64,000 bases of DNA from Shumkonia mesophila (GCF_026163695.1 NZ_JAOTID010000014.1:62001-126000), one strand, 5' to 3'; positions 8,598 to 18,065 are shown, counted from the stretch's first letter. The notes: generated from the letters alone by a model not told the origin. Numbers and translations: made by a program.

Positions 8598-11213
8598 TTA
8601 GTCTTTCGCTCTTTTCACGTCGTTGTTCATGCTGGTGTAGGCAATCCAGGGACGACCGGACGAATCGACACCTACTTTGTCCGCTTCCTCATTGTTGACC
8701 GTGTCGAAGCTTTTGTTGGTGGCGTTCCACTTTCTCAGCTGCATTTTGCTGCCGTTCCAATGGGTGATATAAATGGTCCCGTCGGTGCCTGCGGCGATTG
8801 CACTCCCCTCGATACTCTGTCCCAGGGGGCGATTCTCGAACTTCGTTCCCGTGTATTGCTGGACGATATTGTTGTCGTCCAGTATCCACAAATCCCCGGC
8901 GCGTCCGACCGCGACCTTTTTCACATCGTCGTTGCTGAACTTGGTGAAGGCATTGGTTCCGGTCTTCAACAGGTAAAGCGTCGAGCCGACAACGATATGG
9001 ACCTTCCCGTCTGCGCCGATCGACAAACTGTTCGCCGAACCGGAAACCACCGAATACGTCTTCGACAGCGTTCCCTTCGAATTCAACTTGTAAACAGTTC
9101 CGCTCTTGAACCCCCAAAAATTGTCGTTGCCATCAACGCCAATTTGTTCGACGTCCGTCGGAAACGAAATCAAGGTCTCCTCGAACGCCTTCGTTTTGTT
9201 GTTGAAATGCAAGAGGACCTTGGGCGGAAGCTGCTGCTGCTGCCCCCCCTTTTCGCCATAGACATAGATCTCGTCGTTCCGCCCGACGATCAGGCTACTG
9301 AAATTCGTAAGCCCGGTGCTGTAGGAGTCGAATTTCATGTTCTTGGAGAACGTGAAGCCGGTGGAGGAAGGCAGGTTGACCACCGCGCCGGTGCCGCCGC
9401 TGCCTGTTGTGTCACCTGCCGTGCCGGCGGCAACGGCACGATCCTGGGCCTCGTCACGCTCGAAGAAGGCGGAGGCCAGCACCAACTCGGCGCTGGTCAC
9501 CAGCCACGGATAACCGTTGGGCCCCACCGCGACGCGCAACGGCGTATGGCCCGGAGTCTGGACCATTTCGAAGGTCTCGCCGTCCGCGCCGAGACGCATC
9601 AAGCGGCTCCGGTCTGACACCACGTAAACGCTGCCGTCCGGGCCGATGGCGATGCTCGTGGCCTTTTGCGGCAGCACCCTGCACGGAGACCCACCGCAAC
9701 GCTGAACAAGGCTGTCGGAACGGATGGTCCAGGGCGTGCCGTCGGGCGCCACCGCCACCAGCAGACCTTGCCCCGGGATGCGCTCGAAACGGGTCATGGC
9801 GGCATCGAGCCGGTAAAGACCGCCCGTAGCATCCGTGATCATGACGGTGCCGTCTCCGCCGATGGCAATGTCCGAGCCGATAGCATTGGGGATCTGCTTC
9901 CACAGTTCGCCGGTGTGGCGGAACACGCGCCCCAATGTGGAAATCCCCCAAGGGTTGCCGCCTGGGTCCACGGCGATACGCGCCAGGGTTCCGGGAAAGC
10001 CTTCGAACCGCCGACGCGCGTTGGACCAGCGCAGTACGTTTCCGCCGGCGTCGAGACCGAAAACGCTGCCGTCCTTGCCGATGGCAAGATCGGAAGCGGT
10101 CTTGCGCGTGTTGACGAAGGTGATCGGCCCTTTCGCCGTTATGGCGGTGGGATCCGTCGACGCCGTCAATCCTGAATCGGGTTCCACCGTCGCGGGCTTC
10201 GCCGCCTTGGTCCCCGTTGCCGCCGGCGGAGCTGCCGCCGGAGATCTCGCGGTCGGGGCCGGCGCCATCAACGGCTGCGCCTGCGCCGGAGGCGCGGTGG
10301 GCGTCTCCGGCGTGGCGGGAGCGGCCTGCAAGGCGGATGCCACCGCAAGGGGCGCGCTGTCCACCGGGGCGCTGGCTTGCGGAGCCTGGGCCTGCGGCGC
10401 CACGGCCTGTGGAGCGAGCCCCTCTTTGGTCTTGATGCGTTCCTCGACGACCAGCAGCGTGGTCGCCATGATGACGCCGCCCTCCACCACCGCCCAGGGC
10501 CCGCCGTCGGGAGCCGCAGCCACGGCGGAAACCTTGTGGATCCCCGGCACCAGCGCCCAGCGGTTCTCGGCGGCATTCCATATACGGAGTTCGCCCTCCG
10601 CATCCGCGATCACCACCGTGTCGTCCCCGTTGGCGGCGATGTCCAGCGCAAGGCCCGGCAGGTCCGTCCAGGTCTTGCCGTCGAAGGCGCGGATCCGCCC
10701 GTTCCCGGTCACGACCCAGGGATGGCCGGCGCGGTCCAGCGCCAGGCGTCTGGCCGTCCCCTCCAGGGGCCGCCATTCGCTGCGCAGGGGATTCCACTTT
10801 TTGATCTCGCCGCTGACCTTGGCGATATAGACGTTGCCCAAGGCATCGGCGGCGACATCGGCGACGTCGGTATCCTTGTTCTCCCACCACAGGCCGTTAT
10901 AGCGGAACACCACGCCGTCGGCGCCGACCGCCCAGGGTCGGTTCGCTTCCGCTGCGGTAATGCGGACGAATCTGCCCGACATGCGCCGCCAGCGCTGTTC
11001 CAGCGCATCCCAGCGCCACGGCGTTCCATCCGGCGCGACGGCGTAGGCCTGGCCCTCGCTGTTGATGGAGATGTCCACGGCCGTGCCGGGGAGACGGTGC
11101 CATTGCGGGGCTTCGGCCGGGCTGCCCTGCGCTCGGGCAAGCCCGCTTAACTGGCTCACACCGGTCACCAGGCAAAGCAGAAGCAGCAGATGTTTACCGT
11201 ATGGCCAGATCAC
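8598..11213 (-). CDS. Secreted tectonin-repeat protein with three predicted beta-propellers
   Basis: An 871-residue protein with a signal peptide (hydrophobic LLLLLCLVTGVSQL, likely cleavage after LARAQ). Three sets of about six repeats follow the tectonin pattern 'DIxxxxxGxxYxVxxDGxxxRW': residues about 35-260, 360-590 and 640-871. An Ala/Pro/Gln-rich linker (about 265-355) joins the first two. Tectonin propellers usually bind glycans, lipopolysaccharide or surface ligands. The start is a GTG at 11213 with GGGGGAA 7 bases before it. It is the last gene of a leftward trio with an orphan secretin and a second tectonin protein. The final propeller region is less GC-rich and richer in Asn/Thr/Lys than the rest, suggesting separate origin. 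Function is unknown; a secreted or outer-surface lectin-like role is inference. Confidence 0.8.
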   Translation of the reverse strand: MIWPYGKHLLLLLCLVTGVSQLSGLARAQGSPAEAPQWHRLPGTAVDISINSEGQAYAVAPDGTPWRWDALEQRWRRMSGRFVRITAAEANRPWAVGADGVVFRYNGLWWENKDTDVADVAADALGNVYIAKVSGEIKKWNPLRSEWRPLEGTARRLALDRAGHPWVVTGNGRIRAFDGKTWTDLPGLALDIAANGDDTVVIADAEGELRIWNAAENRWALVPGIHKVSAVAAAPDGGPWAVVEGGVIMATTLLVVEERIKTKEGLAPQAVAPQAQAPQASAPVDSAPLAVASALQAAPATPETPTAPPAQAQPLMAPAPTARSPAAAPPAATGTKAAKPATVEPDSGLTASTDPTAITAKGPITFVNTRKTASDLAIGKDGSVFGLDAGGNVLRWSNARRRFEGFPGTLARIAVDPGGNPWGISTLGRVFRHTGELWKQIPNAIGSDIAIGGDGTVMITDATGGLYRLDAAMTRFERIPGQGLLVAVAPDGTPWTIRSDSLVQRCGGSPCRVLPQKATSIAIGPDGSVYVVSDRSRLMRLGADGETFEMVQTPGHTPLRVAVGPNGYPWLVTSAELVLASAFFERDEAQDRAVAAGTAGDTTGSGGTGAVVNLPSSTGFTFSKNMKFDSYSTGLTNFSSLIVGRNDEIYVYGEKGGQQQQLPPKVLLHFNNKTKAFEETLISFPTDVEQIGVDGNDNFWGFKSGTVYKLNSKGTLSKTYSVVSGSANSLSIGADGKVHIVVGSTLYLLKTGTNAFTKFSNDDVKKVAVGRAGDLWILDDNNIVQQYTGTKFENRPLGQSIEGSAIAAGTDGTIYITHWNGSKMQLRKWNATNKSFDTVNNEEADKVGVDSSGRPWIAYTSMNNDVKRAKD

Positions 11214-11267
11214 GACGCGGTTCCCCCTTCGCGGACGGTGGACGGTTTTATAGGGTGAGCCGGTTTT

Positions 11268-13136
11268 TCAGTTCACCAGCAACCGGTCGCGGACCATTGC
11301 GAACTGTTCCAGGACATTCGGATCATTCCGCCAGGACTGAACCTGGATATCTCCGGCGCGGAATTCCTCGAAGAACTCCCGTCCCTGCAGCTTGCCGATG
11401 ATCTCGTTGAACGCCGGACGCGGCGTGAACCAATCCTTGTGGCGCTGCTCCAGGCGATCGACGTCGCGCTCCAGATCAGACATTTCATCGATCGTTTTCT
11501 TACGATCTTCCGCCGATTGGCGCGCGTAGATGGGGCGGCGCGGCGTCATCAGGATCAGGATGGAACGCTCGAATTCGCGCTCGACCCGTTGGGAAAACAG
11601 CAGGTTCACGATCGGAATATCCATCAACAGCGGCACGCCGTCGGCGATCTTATTGGTTTCGCGCTCGCTCAATCCGCCCAACACCAGGGTCTCGCCGAAC
11701 TTCATGGTGACCGTGGAGTTGACGTTGGTCTTGGTGGTGTCGAGGCGGAACTCGAACACGACCGAATTGGACGGATCGGTCAGGAAGGTCCGTTCCGCCA
11801 CCACGTGCAGGCGAATCATGTCGTCGGGCAGGATTTCCGGCGTCACCGCCAGCTTTACGCCGACCTCCTTCTGAACCGACACCGAATCCCCGTTGCCGCC
11901 TGAAACCGCAGCGGCAAGGATTTCCGTGCCGGAAAAGAATTCCGACGTCTGCCCCGCTTGCGCCACCAGGCTCGGCTTGGCCAGGATCTGATTATTGGCA
12001 TCCGCCGAATTGGCAATGTTCAATGAATAGGTTACCGCCGGAATGGAGATCATCCGCGTGATCGTTTGGGTACTTTGCGCCAGGCCGGAATTCAGATAGT
12101 CCTTGGTCTTCGTGGTGGTCAGCCCCAATCCGGCGGTGCCGGTCAGCGGGTCGCCGAACTGCAACTGCAGTCCGTTCAGCAGGTTGATTCCACGGGAATT
12201 ACGCACGTCTTCCTGGGTGCCGATCAGCACCACATCCACCACCACCATACTGGAATCGGCGAAATCGCTGCCCGGCTGGGGAATGCCGACTGCGCTGGGC
12301 GCGCCCGGCGCGTTGGGGCTGGCCTGGGCCCCGTAGGGATTGCTGTCGGAACCGTAAGGATTGGCCCCATATTGCGCGAGAAGAACCTTGGCGTCGCTGT
12401 CATAAAAGGATTGCCAGCTGTTCACCCTGCGCTCCAGCCGCTTGATAGTCCGCGTGTCCGCCACCGCCTGACGATAAGCCGCCACGAATTCCGCCGCGCC
12501 CGCGCGGTCGTCCATCGCCGCCAACGCCAGCGCCCGCGCCTTCAGCACATCGGGCCGCTCCGGGGTGTCGGGCGAGACCACCATCAGCCGCTTCAGCGCC
12601 GCCTCGGCGGTCTTGGGATCGCGCGCATAGTAGGAGGCCGCCGCCAGACTGTAGAGCACCGCCGGATCGTCGCCCCGGTGCAGCGCCACGGCGGCGAAAT
12701 GGCCCTTGGCCAAGCCGTAGCGGCGCTGGTCCATGTACAGAAGTCCCAACTGGTAACGCGCCGCGAGGTTTCCAGGATCGAATTTCAGCGCCCGGGAATA
12801 ACCCTGCTCGGCGAGATCGAACTTGCTGGCATCCCCCGCCTTACCCATCAGGTGATAGGCCAGGCCGTTGAGAAACTGCAGGTCGGAATTGGTGACGTCC
12901 AGCTTCAGCGCCAGGTTGGTCAACCGGGAGGCCTCCTCCAGCTTGCCGTCCTCCAGCGCCCGGGTGCCCGCGCGCACCAGCTCTTTGACGGCGTTCGTTT
13001 GCACGGTCAGGCTGATCGCCGTCGGGTCGGCCTCGGCTGCCGCGGTAACCGGCCCGCCGTCGACACCCGCCGTCTGACACGCGGCAACCAGGAAGGTGGA
13101 CAGCATCAATGCCGACCGAAATGACGCTTTGCGCAT
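11268..13136 (-). CDS. TPR-containing lipoprotein with secretin (GspD/PilQ-type) domain
   Basis: A 622-residue protein starting MRKASFRSALML, with a lipobox (FLVAAC, Cys near residue 20). Residues 50-240 form TPR helices (LNGLAYHLMGKA, LAARYQLGLLYMDQRRYGLAKGHF). Residues 285-545 match the C-terminal secretin domain: VVDVVLIGTQ, NNQILAKPSLVAQAGQ, GVKLAVTPEI and the signature VPLLMDIPIVNLLF followed by ERSILILMTPRR. Secretins form outer-membrane rings for secretion or pilus systems. No other type II, III or IV pilus gene is nearby, so it is an orphan, and the usual N0/N1 domains are replaced by TPRs. Start chosen at 13136 from GGGGGGAA upstream. Gaps of about 50 bases to both tectonin genes suggest one operon. 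Confidence 0.88.
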   Translation of the reverse strand: MRKASFRSALMLSTFLVAACQTAGVDGGPVTAAAEADPTAISLTVQTNAVKELVRAGTRALEDGKLEEASRLTNLALKLDVTNSDLQFLNGLAYHLMGKAGDASKFDLAEQGYSRALKFDPGNLAARYQLGLLYMDQRRYGLAKGHFAAVALHRGDDPAVLYSLAAASYYARDPKTAEAALKRLMVVSPDTPERPDVLKARALALAAMDDRAGAAEFVAAYRQAVADTRTIKRLERRVNSWQSFYDSDAKVLLAQYGANPYGSDSNPYGAQASPNAPGAPSAVGIPQPGSDFADSSMVVVDVVLIGTQEDVRNSRGINLLNGLQLQFGDPLTGTAGLGLTTTKTKDYLNSGLAQSTQTITRMISIPAVTYSLNIANSADANNQILAKPSLVAQAGQTSEFFSGTEILAAAVSGGNGDSVSVQKEVGVKLAVTPEILPDDMIRLHVVAERTFLTDPSNSVVFEFRLDTTKTNVNSTVTMKFGETLVLGGLSERETNKIADGVPLLMDIPIVNLLFSQRVEREFERSILILMTPRRPIYARQSAEDRKKTIDEMSDLERDVDRLEQRHKDWFTPRPAFNEIIGKLQGREFFEEFRAGDIQVQSWRNDPNVLEQFAMVRDRLLVN

Positions 13137-13188
13137 TAATTTTCCCCCCATTTCACTGTTCGTCTGCCAATCTCAACCCCTCCGCTGG

Positions 13189-15687
13189 TTATTGCAGACG
13201 ATAAATGTCGTTCGTCTTCGTGAGCCGCCACACCTGCCCATCGCCGGCACCGATCGCTTGGGCGTCCGTGTCCTGTGAAACCGGATCCCAGTTCAGCTTC
13301 GTGCCGTTAAACACATAGACCTTGCCGTCGGAACCGACGACCTGGGCAGCGCCCGGGGCATCGACCGCCACGTCGACGGCGGCGCCGGGAAGCCTGTCCC
13401 ACTGCAGGTTGTTATTGTGCACGAAGATGTTGCCCTGCTCGTTCACGACCCACGGCCTGCCGTCCCGATCGATGTCGATCCGCTGGGCATTTCCCGGAAC
13501 ATGCTGCCATCCATTACCGGCACGTTGATGGATTTTCCCATCGACGCCGATGATCCACACCCCCTTGGCGCTGGCACCGATGTCTTGCGCGGCGGGGCCC
13601 GGAACCTTCTTCCACCCGGTGCCCGACTGGGCGAAAATCATGCCCTTGCTGTTCACCACCCAGGCTTGGGTGCCGAAAACCGCAATGCGGGTCGCGGCGC
13701 CGGACAACTTGCTCCAGGTAGTAGCGGTTTTGGCGCGCTTGAAGATCTGATAGCCGCTGCCTTCCTGGGTCGTACCGATCACATACGCGGTGCCGTCGGA
13801 CCCGATCGCGACATCCCGGGCCGCGCCGTCGATTTTCACCCACTTCGAAGCGCCTTGCGCGACCGCCCCCGAGGGGGCATTCACGACGACACGATCGCCA
13901 ACCAAAGCCGGGGTCTGCGCCGCATTGCCGCCCGCCGGCGCCTGCTGCGTCTGCGGCATCAGCGCGGCCCAGGTCCGTGCGTTCGGCTTGTACGGTTCCT
14001 GGGTCATCAGCGTCCAGTTGCTCGCAACCTCGGTCCGCCCTTCCTCGGTCAACAGAAGGCGGGCCAGATTGACGGGGCGCTGCGCGATTTGCAGGGCATC
14101 GTTGACGATGGCTTCCTGCTTGTTCTGCTCCAGAGCGATGTCGGTTGCGATGCTCGCGAGAATCGACGTGGCCGTAAGGATGATCAACGGCCCACCAAAG
14201 GCGCCGATCCCGGCGGAGGATGCACTAGTGGCCGCCGTCGTTCCGGTCCGCGCCGCGGTGACTGCTGCTGCCGTTGCGTCTCTGAATCGGTGCGGGAAAA
14301 TCGCCATGGCGAATCTCGCCGTGAGCTGGGCGACCGCCGGCGATATGGCCTCGGCCGTCGATGCCCCGATAAACGACATGACGACCGCGGCGCCAGGCCC
14401 CAGCAACATGACGTCACCGACCAGGCCCGCCATATCCGGCGGGGCGACACCCGTATCGTACGCGTTCACCAAATTGTTGCCGCGCGACGCGGTCAGCGCT
14501 TGACGGCCGCGCACCCAGCTTTGCCAGACCTTTTGCATTTCCGAAGCGGCCAAAAGGCGGGACTGCTGAACGTAATCGGCCATATAGCTCAGTAAATCCC
14601 GTTCGGCCTTGGTCTTCGCGCCGTTTTTGATCACCTCGAAAACGTGATCATAGACAGCCGCCTTGAGGATCGGCGAGGTTTCCGGTTCCGTCTTGATCAG
14701 GTCCCAAGCTTTGGTCGTTAACTCGTCATTCTTGGTTTTGTTGAGTTTGCTTTCTGAGCTGAATTTGGCGATGGCCGCATCGATCCGCGTGCGTTCCAAA
14801 ACCACTTGGGCCGCGATCTCATGCGCGCCCGGCAGCGCAAACAAACCGTTCGGTGTGCGCTTGGCCGATTCCCAGCGCATGTTTGTGTACTCGCAGGCAT
14901 TGTTCGTCTTGACGCCGGAGACCGAGCGGGTCGAACCCTCCGGGCAGGACCAGCACGTTCCCCCATCGACAAAATCGAAGTGCTCCCCGGCCTTGCACGT
15001 CAACGCCGCCTCTTTGGTCGCCGCCTTCAAAAGTTCATTGCGGAAACAAGCGTTTTGCGCGGTCACCGCGGCAGCGGTGCGGCGGTATCCGGCGGGACAG
15101 GTGTAACAACCGCCGTTGGGGTCGGAGAACGTGCCTTCGGCGCAAACCCGGTCGATGAATTCGGCCCGGCGCGCCGTTTCTGCAAACTTGCCGCAGGCAT
15201 CCCATGCGTCCACGGCGGACAGGGTGCGGCCGTACCCGGACGGGCAAGACCAGCATTCTCCGCCATTACGGCCATCCTTGAACGACCCGGCCGGGCAGGA
15301 CTTTTGCCCGCTGACCCGCGTCGCGCGTTGGTATTGTGGGGAGATCTCCTTGGAACAGGCCATGGGCGTATCGACTGCAAACCCGGTTCTGTTGAAGCCA
15401 CTTGGGCAACTGAAACAGGACCATGTTCCGATATCGAAGAATGACCCCTGTGGGCATTTGCCGACAGCCTTGCCGGTTTTGGTCGCCTTGGCAAAGCCGC
15501 ACGCCCCCAAGACCTGGCCCGTGCGCAAATCCATCGCACCGCAAAGCGCATGGCCCTCGGAAAAGGCCGCCTGCGTTTGTACCGCCGCCGCGTCGGACAC
15601 GCTCGCCGTGACGCCGAAAGTGGCCAGCACCAGCAGCGCTCCCCGTGCCAGAAAGGTTCTGAGCGCGGATTTGAAAGGGATGTTCAT
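13189..15687 (-). CDS. Exported Cys-rich protein with C-terminal tectonin propeller
   Basis: An 832-residue protein with a signal peptide (ARGALLVLATFGVTASVSDA). Residues 45-270 contain four repeats of the form CPxGxFxDxxxxxCWSCPxGxxRT...AC (for example CPAGSFKDGRNGGECWSC), resembling disulfide-rich GCC2/GCC3 or EGF-like modules. A long helical region follows, with two hydrophobic stretches near residues 420-445 (GPGAAVVMSFIGAS) and 500-530 (GGPLIILTATSILASIATDI) that could insert in a membrane. Residues about 605-832 form tectonin repeats (ARDVAIGSDGTAYVIG, RIDIDRDGRPWVVNEQGNIF). Start at 15687 supported by AAGGA 7 bases upstream. It is first in the cluster with the secretin. A surface adhesin or pore-forming effector are both possible; neither is shown. 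Confidence 0.8.
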   Translation of the reverse strand: MNIPFKSALRTFLARGALLVLATFGVTASVSDAAAVQTQAAFSEGHALCGAMDLRTGQVLGACGFAKATKTGKAVGKCPQGSFFDIGTWSCFSCPSGFNRTGFAVDTPMACSKEISPQYQRATRVSGQKSCPAGSFKDGRNGGECWSCPSGYGRTLSAVDAWDACGKFAETARRAEFIDRVCAEGTFSDPNGGCYTCPAGYRRTAAAVTAQNACFRNELLKAATKEAALTCKAGEHFDFVDGGTCWSCPEGSTRSVSGVKTNNACEYTNMRWESAKRTPNGLFALPGAHEIAAQVVLERTRIDAAIAKFSSESKLNKTKNDELTTKAWDLIKTEPETSPILKAAVYDHVFEVIKNGAKTKAERDLLSYMADYVQQSRLLAASEMQKVWQSWVRGRQALTASRGNNLVNAYDTGVAPPDMAGLVGDVMLLGPGAAVVMSFIGASTAEAISPAVAQLTARFAMAIFPHRFRDATAAAVTAARTGTTAATSASSAGIGAFGGPLIILTATSILASIATDIALEQNKQEAIVNDALQIAQRPVNLARLLLTEEGRTEVASNWTLMTQEPYKPNARTWAALMPQTQQAPAGGNAAQTPALVGDRVVVNAPSGAVAQGASKWVKIDGAARDVAIGSDGTAYVIGTTQEGSGYQIFKRAKTATTWSKLSGAATRIAVFGTQAWVVNSKGMIFAQSGTGWKKVPGPAAQDIGASAKGVWIIGVDGKIHQRAGNGWQHVPGNAQRIDIDRDGRPWVVNEQGNIFVHNNNLQWDRLPGAAVDVAVDAPGAAQVVGSDGKVYVFNGTKLNWDPVSQDTDAQAIGAGDGQVWRLTKTNDIYRLQ

Positions 15688-16025
15688 TGGCCATTCCTTA
15701 GCTGAATCATGCCTGTTCCTTCGTCCTCGCCCGCACTCTGCGACGCCCACCCTCAAGGTCACGCGCGAATGCCATGGGATTTGCTCCCAGACGAGCATCG
15801 GGGATGAAGGAGATCATGGAAAAATTCGAAATGGTCCTCTGCAGGCACGCGAAAAGTGCCGCATTCGAGGTTTCCAATATCCGCCGGAAAAAATCCGACG
15901 GTTCATTCGCCCCCGCACCGAATGTGGACAGGAACTGATACAGTTAAACGTGTAATGATACGCGGCCGGACGTTTGTGACGTTTTTCGGATGCTGCGTCC
16001 GTTTCGTGGATACTGTCGCGACAAT
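15688..16025. other. Promoter region of the tectonin/secretin cluster
   Basis: A 338-base non-coding stretch between the araC-family gene end and the first gene of the leftward cluster. It is moderately AT-rich near 15935-15960 and 16010-16035. No convincing terminator or palindrome was found. It presumably holds the cluster promoter and possibly AraC sites. Confidence 0.4.
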
Positions 16026-17006
16026 TTAAGTACTCGCGCGCACGGTCTCCGAGGGGAGTTCGCCAAATTCCTGGTAATACGCCTGAGCGAAGCGCCCCAT
16101 ATGCGTGAATCCCCATTTCTTTGCAATGTCAGAGATCACGCCTCCGCCCTGCCCTGAGAGCAACAGAGCCCGGATCCGTTTTAACCGCACAATGCGTAAA
16201 TAGGCCATCGGAGAAGCACCGTAGGCATCCATGAACCCTCTCTGCACACCCCGAAAGCCGCATCCGGCCGCAGCTGCGATGTCAGCAAGTCCCAGTTTCT
16301 TGTCTGCATGGGCGTGAATGTATTCACGCGCGCGCTTGACGTGGTATGGGACAACTGTTGCCACGGAACGACCGTTCAGAACGTCCTTGTAGCTGTTGGG
16401 CAACAGGGTCAAGCACTGGGTCAACAACATGTCTTCCATCTGTGCGGTGAGGATCGGGTTGTCCAGTTCGAGCAGGGGAGCGTCCAGGGCTTCAGCGATA
16501 TAGTGGATGGTGTTACGAATAATCCTTCCACCGGGCGCGGTGAAATCAATCTCGGGTTCGAATGTCAATCCCATCAGATCCACCGCGTCCCCAATCAAAG
16601 AACGGGCATGAGCTTTCAATTTTCTTTTGGACAGGGGAAGCGCAAAGGCGCCAAAGCCCTCCTGACTGGCGTTGACAGGGGCCACCAAGTCGCGAATGAA
16701 CCCTCTGCCCATCGAGAATTCCGTCTCCCTCCCAGCATGCCGCACGACACCTGAGCCACTGGTAACCAGATACAGGATTAGTCCGTCCGCATTTTCCTCC
16801 GGCGATTTCACACGGATTTCGACGTCTCCGAAAGCCACATGCATTAAGCAAAGATCGCCACATTTCGCAGCCGCCACACAGACATTCAGCTGCGCGGGCT
16901 TCCCCTTGACATCAAAATCATGTGGAGCGGTCAAATTGATGATGGATTCACGAACCTCATCCAGGTCCGTCGAAGATAAAACCCTGTGGTTTCGCAGATA
17001 GGTCAT
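16026..17006 (-). CDS. AraC family transcriptional regulator
   Basis: A 326-residue regulator. Residues 1-210 form an AraC-binding-like domain of the type in aromatic and alkane regulators (VRESIINLTAPHDFDV, ILYLVTSGSGVVRHAGRETEF). Residues 225-326 are the double helix-turn-helix: VKRAREYIHAHADKKLGLADIA, then GCGFRGVQRGFMDAYGASPMAYLR and DIAKKWGFTHMGRFAQAYYQEFGELPSE. The F..AY...FG.SP signature is intact in both halves. It is on the same strand as, and 338 bases upstream of, the tectonin/secretin cluster, so it may activate it; this is inference. Coding GC is lower than in neighbours, consistent with transfer. The inducing ligand is unknown. Confidence 0.9.
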   Translation of the reverse strand: MTYLRNHRVLSSTDLDEVRESIINLTAPHDFDVKGKPAQLNVCVAAAKCGDLCLMHVAFGDVEIRVKSPEENADGLILYLVTSGSGVVRHAGRETEFSMGRGFIRDLVAPVNASQEGFGAFALPLSKRKLKAHARSLIGDAVDLMGLTFEPEIDFTAPGGRIIRNTIHYIAEALDAPLLELDNPILTAQMEDMLLTQCLTLLPNSYKDVLNGRSVATVVPYHVKRAREYIHAHADKKLGLADIAAAAGCGFRGVQRGFMDAYGASPMAYLRIVRLKRIRALLLSGQGGGVISDIAKKWGFTHMGRFAQAYYQEFGELPSETVRAST

Positions 17007-17286
17007 TGCCCCCCCTATCTCCGTCGTTCGAATGGTGTGTCTTTACCTAGGGTCCGGGATCATTCAATTCCAGTAGCTGATCGACCCTTCAACTCGCTTT
17101 GGTCGGCAGGGTGTCCCAGATGGTCAGGGCTGTTTTTTCCTAACGATTCGTTTTTTCACGATTTTTATCTTGAACGACCAGTGCCCCTTTTCATCACACC
17201 CGTCCCGCCAGTTTCAAGGCTTTTTATGCGGTCTTGTTTTGTTCTTTTCGGATTGTTTTGCAACCCGATTTTCAGAATCAGCCTCT

Positions 17287-17436
17287 CTAGGCGCGCATGA
17301 ACGCCCTTAAAGTGGCGTCGATCTTGACCGCCGCCGCCTTCTGCAAGGTCGGGTCATCGTGGACGTAGTTTTTCAGCGTGGTTGACACGTCGGCGTGTCT
17401 CGCCCGGGTAGCCACCGTCTTCACGTCGATGCCAAG
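17287..17436 (-). pseudogene. Tyrosine recombinase/integrase, C-terminal fragment
   Basis: The minus strand encodes [20 protein letters not shown] then KNYVHDDPTLQKAAA and a stop. This matches the C-terminus of phage/island integrases, where [20 protein letters not shown] carries the last His/Arg region before the catalytic Tyr of xxTYxH; here NYVH supplies the Tyr. Homology stops at about 17436, where the sequence becomes an IS21 tail on the opposite strand. Only about 45 residues of a usual 350-400 remain. It may be the relic of the island that used the tRNA-Ser site near 8.3 kb; that link is inference. Confidence 0.7.
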
Positions 17437-17768
17437 ATGACCACCGCCATGCTCGACCGCCTGACCCATCACTGCGACATCGTCGAAACCGGCAACGAAA
17501 GCTGGCGCTTCAACCACCGAAGCTGAAACCAAAACAGGGCGGAAGTGCAACTGAACGCGTCAGCGGACAATACCCTCCCCCGGACCCCCTCTCGGCCTGT
17601 TGAACACAGGGGACCACAGCTACTCCCGCCCCCGCCGCTCCCCGCCCCCGCCGCTCCGCGCAAGCGCAATAGCGCTGCGCAGCGGGGACGGGTCCCCTCT
17701 ATGGGCTCCGTGGACAACAGGCCAAACACAACCCCCGGTGTGGCCTACTTTTCGGCGCCGATTGACAC
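17428..17768 (+). mobile_element. IS21-family remnant: istB 3' end and right terminus
   Basis: Bases 17428-17526 encode [20 protein letters not shown] and [12 protein letters not shown] then a stop, the C-terminus of IstB helper ATPases and nearly the same as the intact tail at 43774-43855. Downstream, a Pro/Arg-coding GC-rich spacer and GTGGCCTACTTTTCGGCGCC then GATTGACAC near 17740-17768 match the usual IS21-family right end. The left part including istA and most of istB is missing. The spacer differs from that of the copy at 42-44 kb, so these are two related elements, not one duplicated. Confidence 0.7.
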
Positions 17769-17910
17769 GCCTCGAACGGGCGTGACGCGACAACACCCGC
17801 CATTACGACGATTTCACCGGCCACGCCATCTGGGGATAGGAGTTGGCGGACGACCTTCTCCCCACAGAATCCTGCAGTTGATATTTGGGTCTGCCATCGG
17901 GAGATGGACA

Positions 17911-17985
17911 ATGAAGAAGGGCAGGTTTGCAAAGGAACAGATTATTGGCGTTCTGCGTGGTCAGGAGGCCGGCGGAGGAAGTCGC
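17911..17985 (+). pseudogene. IS3-family transposase OrfA, N-terminal fragment
   Basis: The translation MKKGRFAKEQIIGVLRGQEA is the standard opening of IS3-family OrfA (MKKxRFxEEQIIxxLxxxEAG). Similarity ends within about 25 codons and no OrfB follows. The downstream 18.0 kb sequence joins directly to the 3' flank of dctM. It is part of the run of broken elements at 17.3-18.0 kb. Confidence 0.65.
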
Positions 17986-18065
17986 CCCCAGGGTTGTCAC
18001 CTGATTGTCTCCGGGACACATTGCAGATGTGAGACATCGCACCCCCCCCCGGTTGCCGTTACCGA

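Noticed and set aside
11268-13136. Part of a type II or type III secretion system or type IV pilus
   Set aside because: No ATPase, platform, pilin, needle or peptidase genes are adjacent; only the secretin domain matches.
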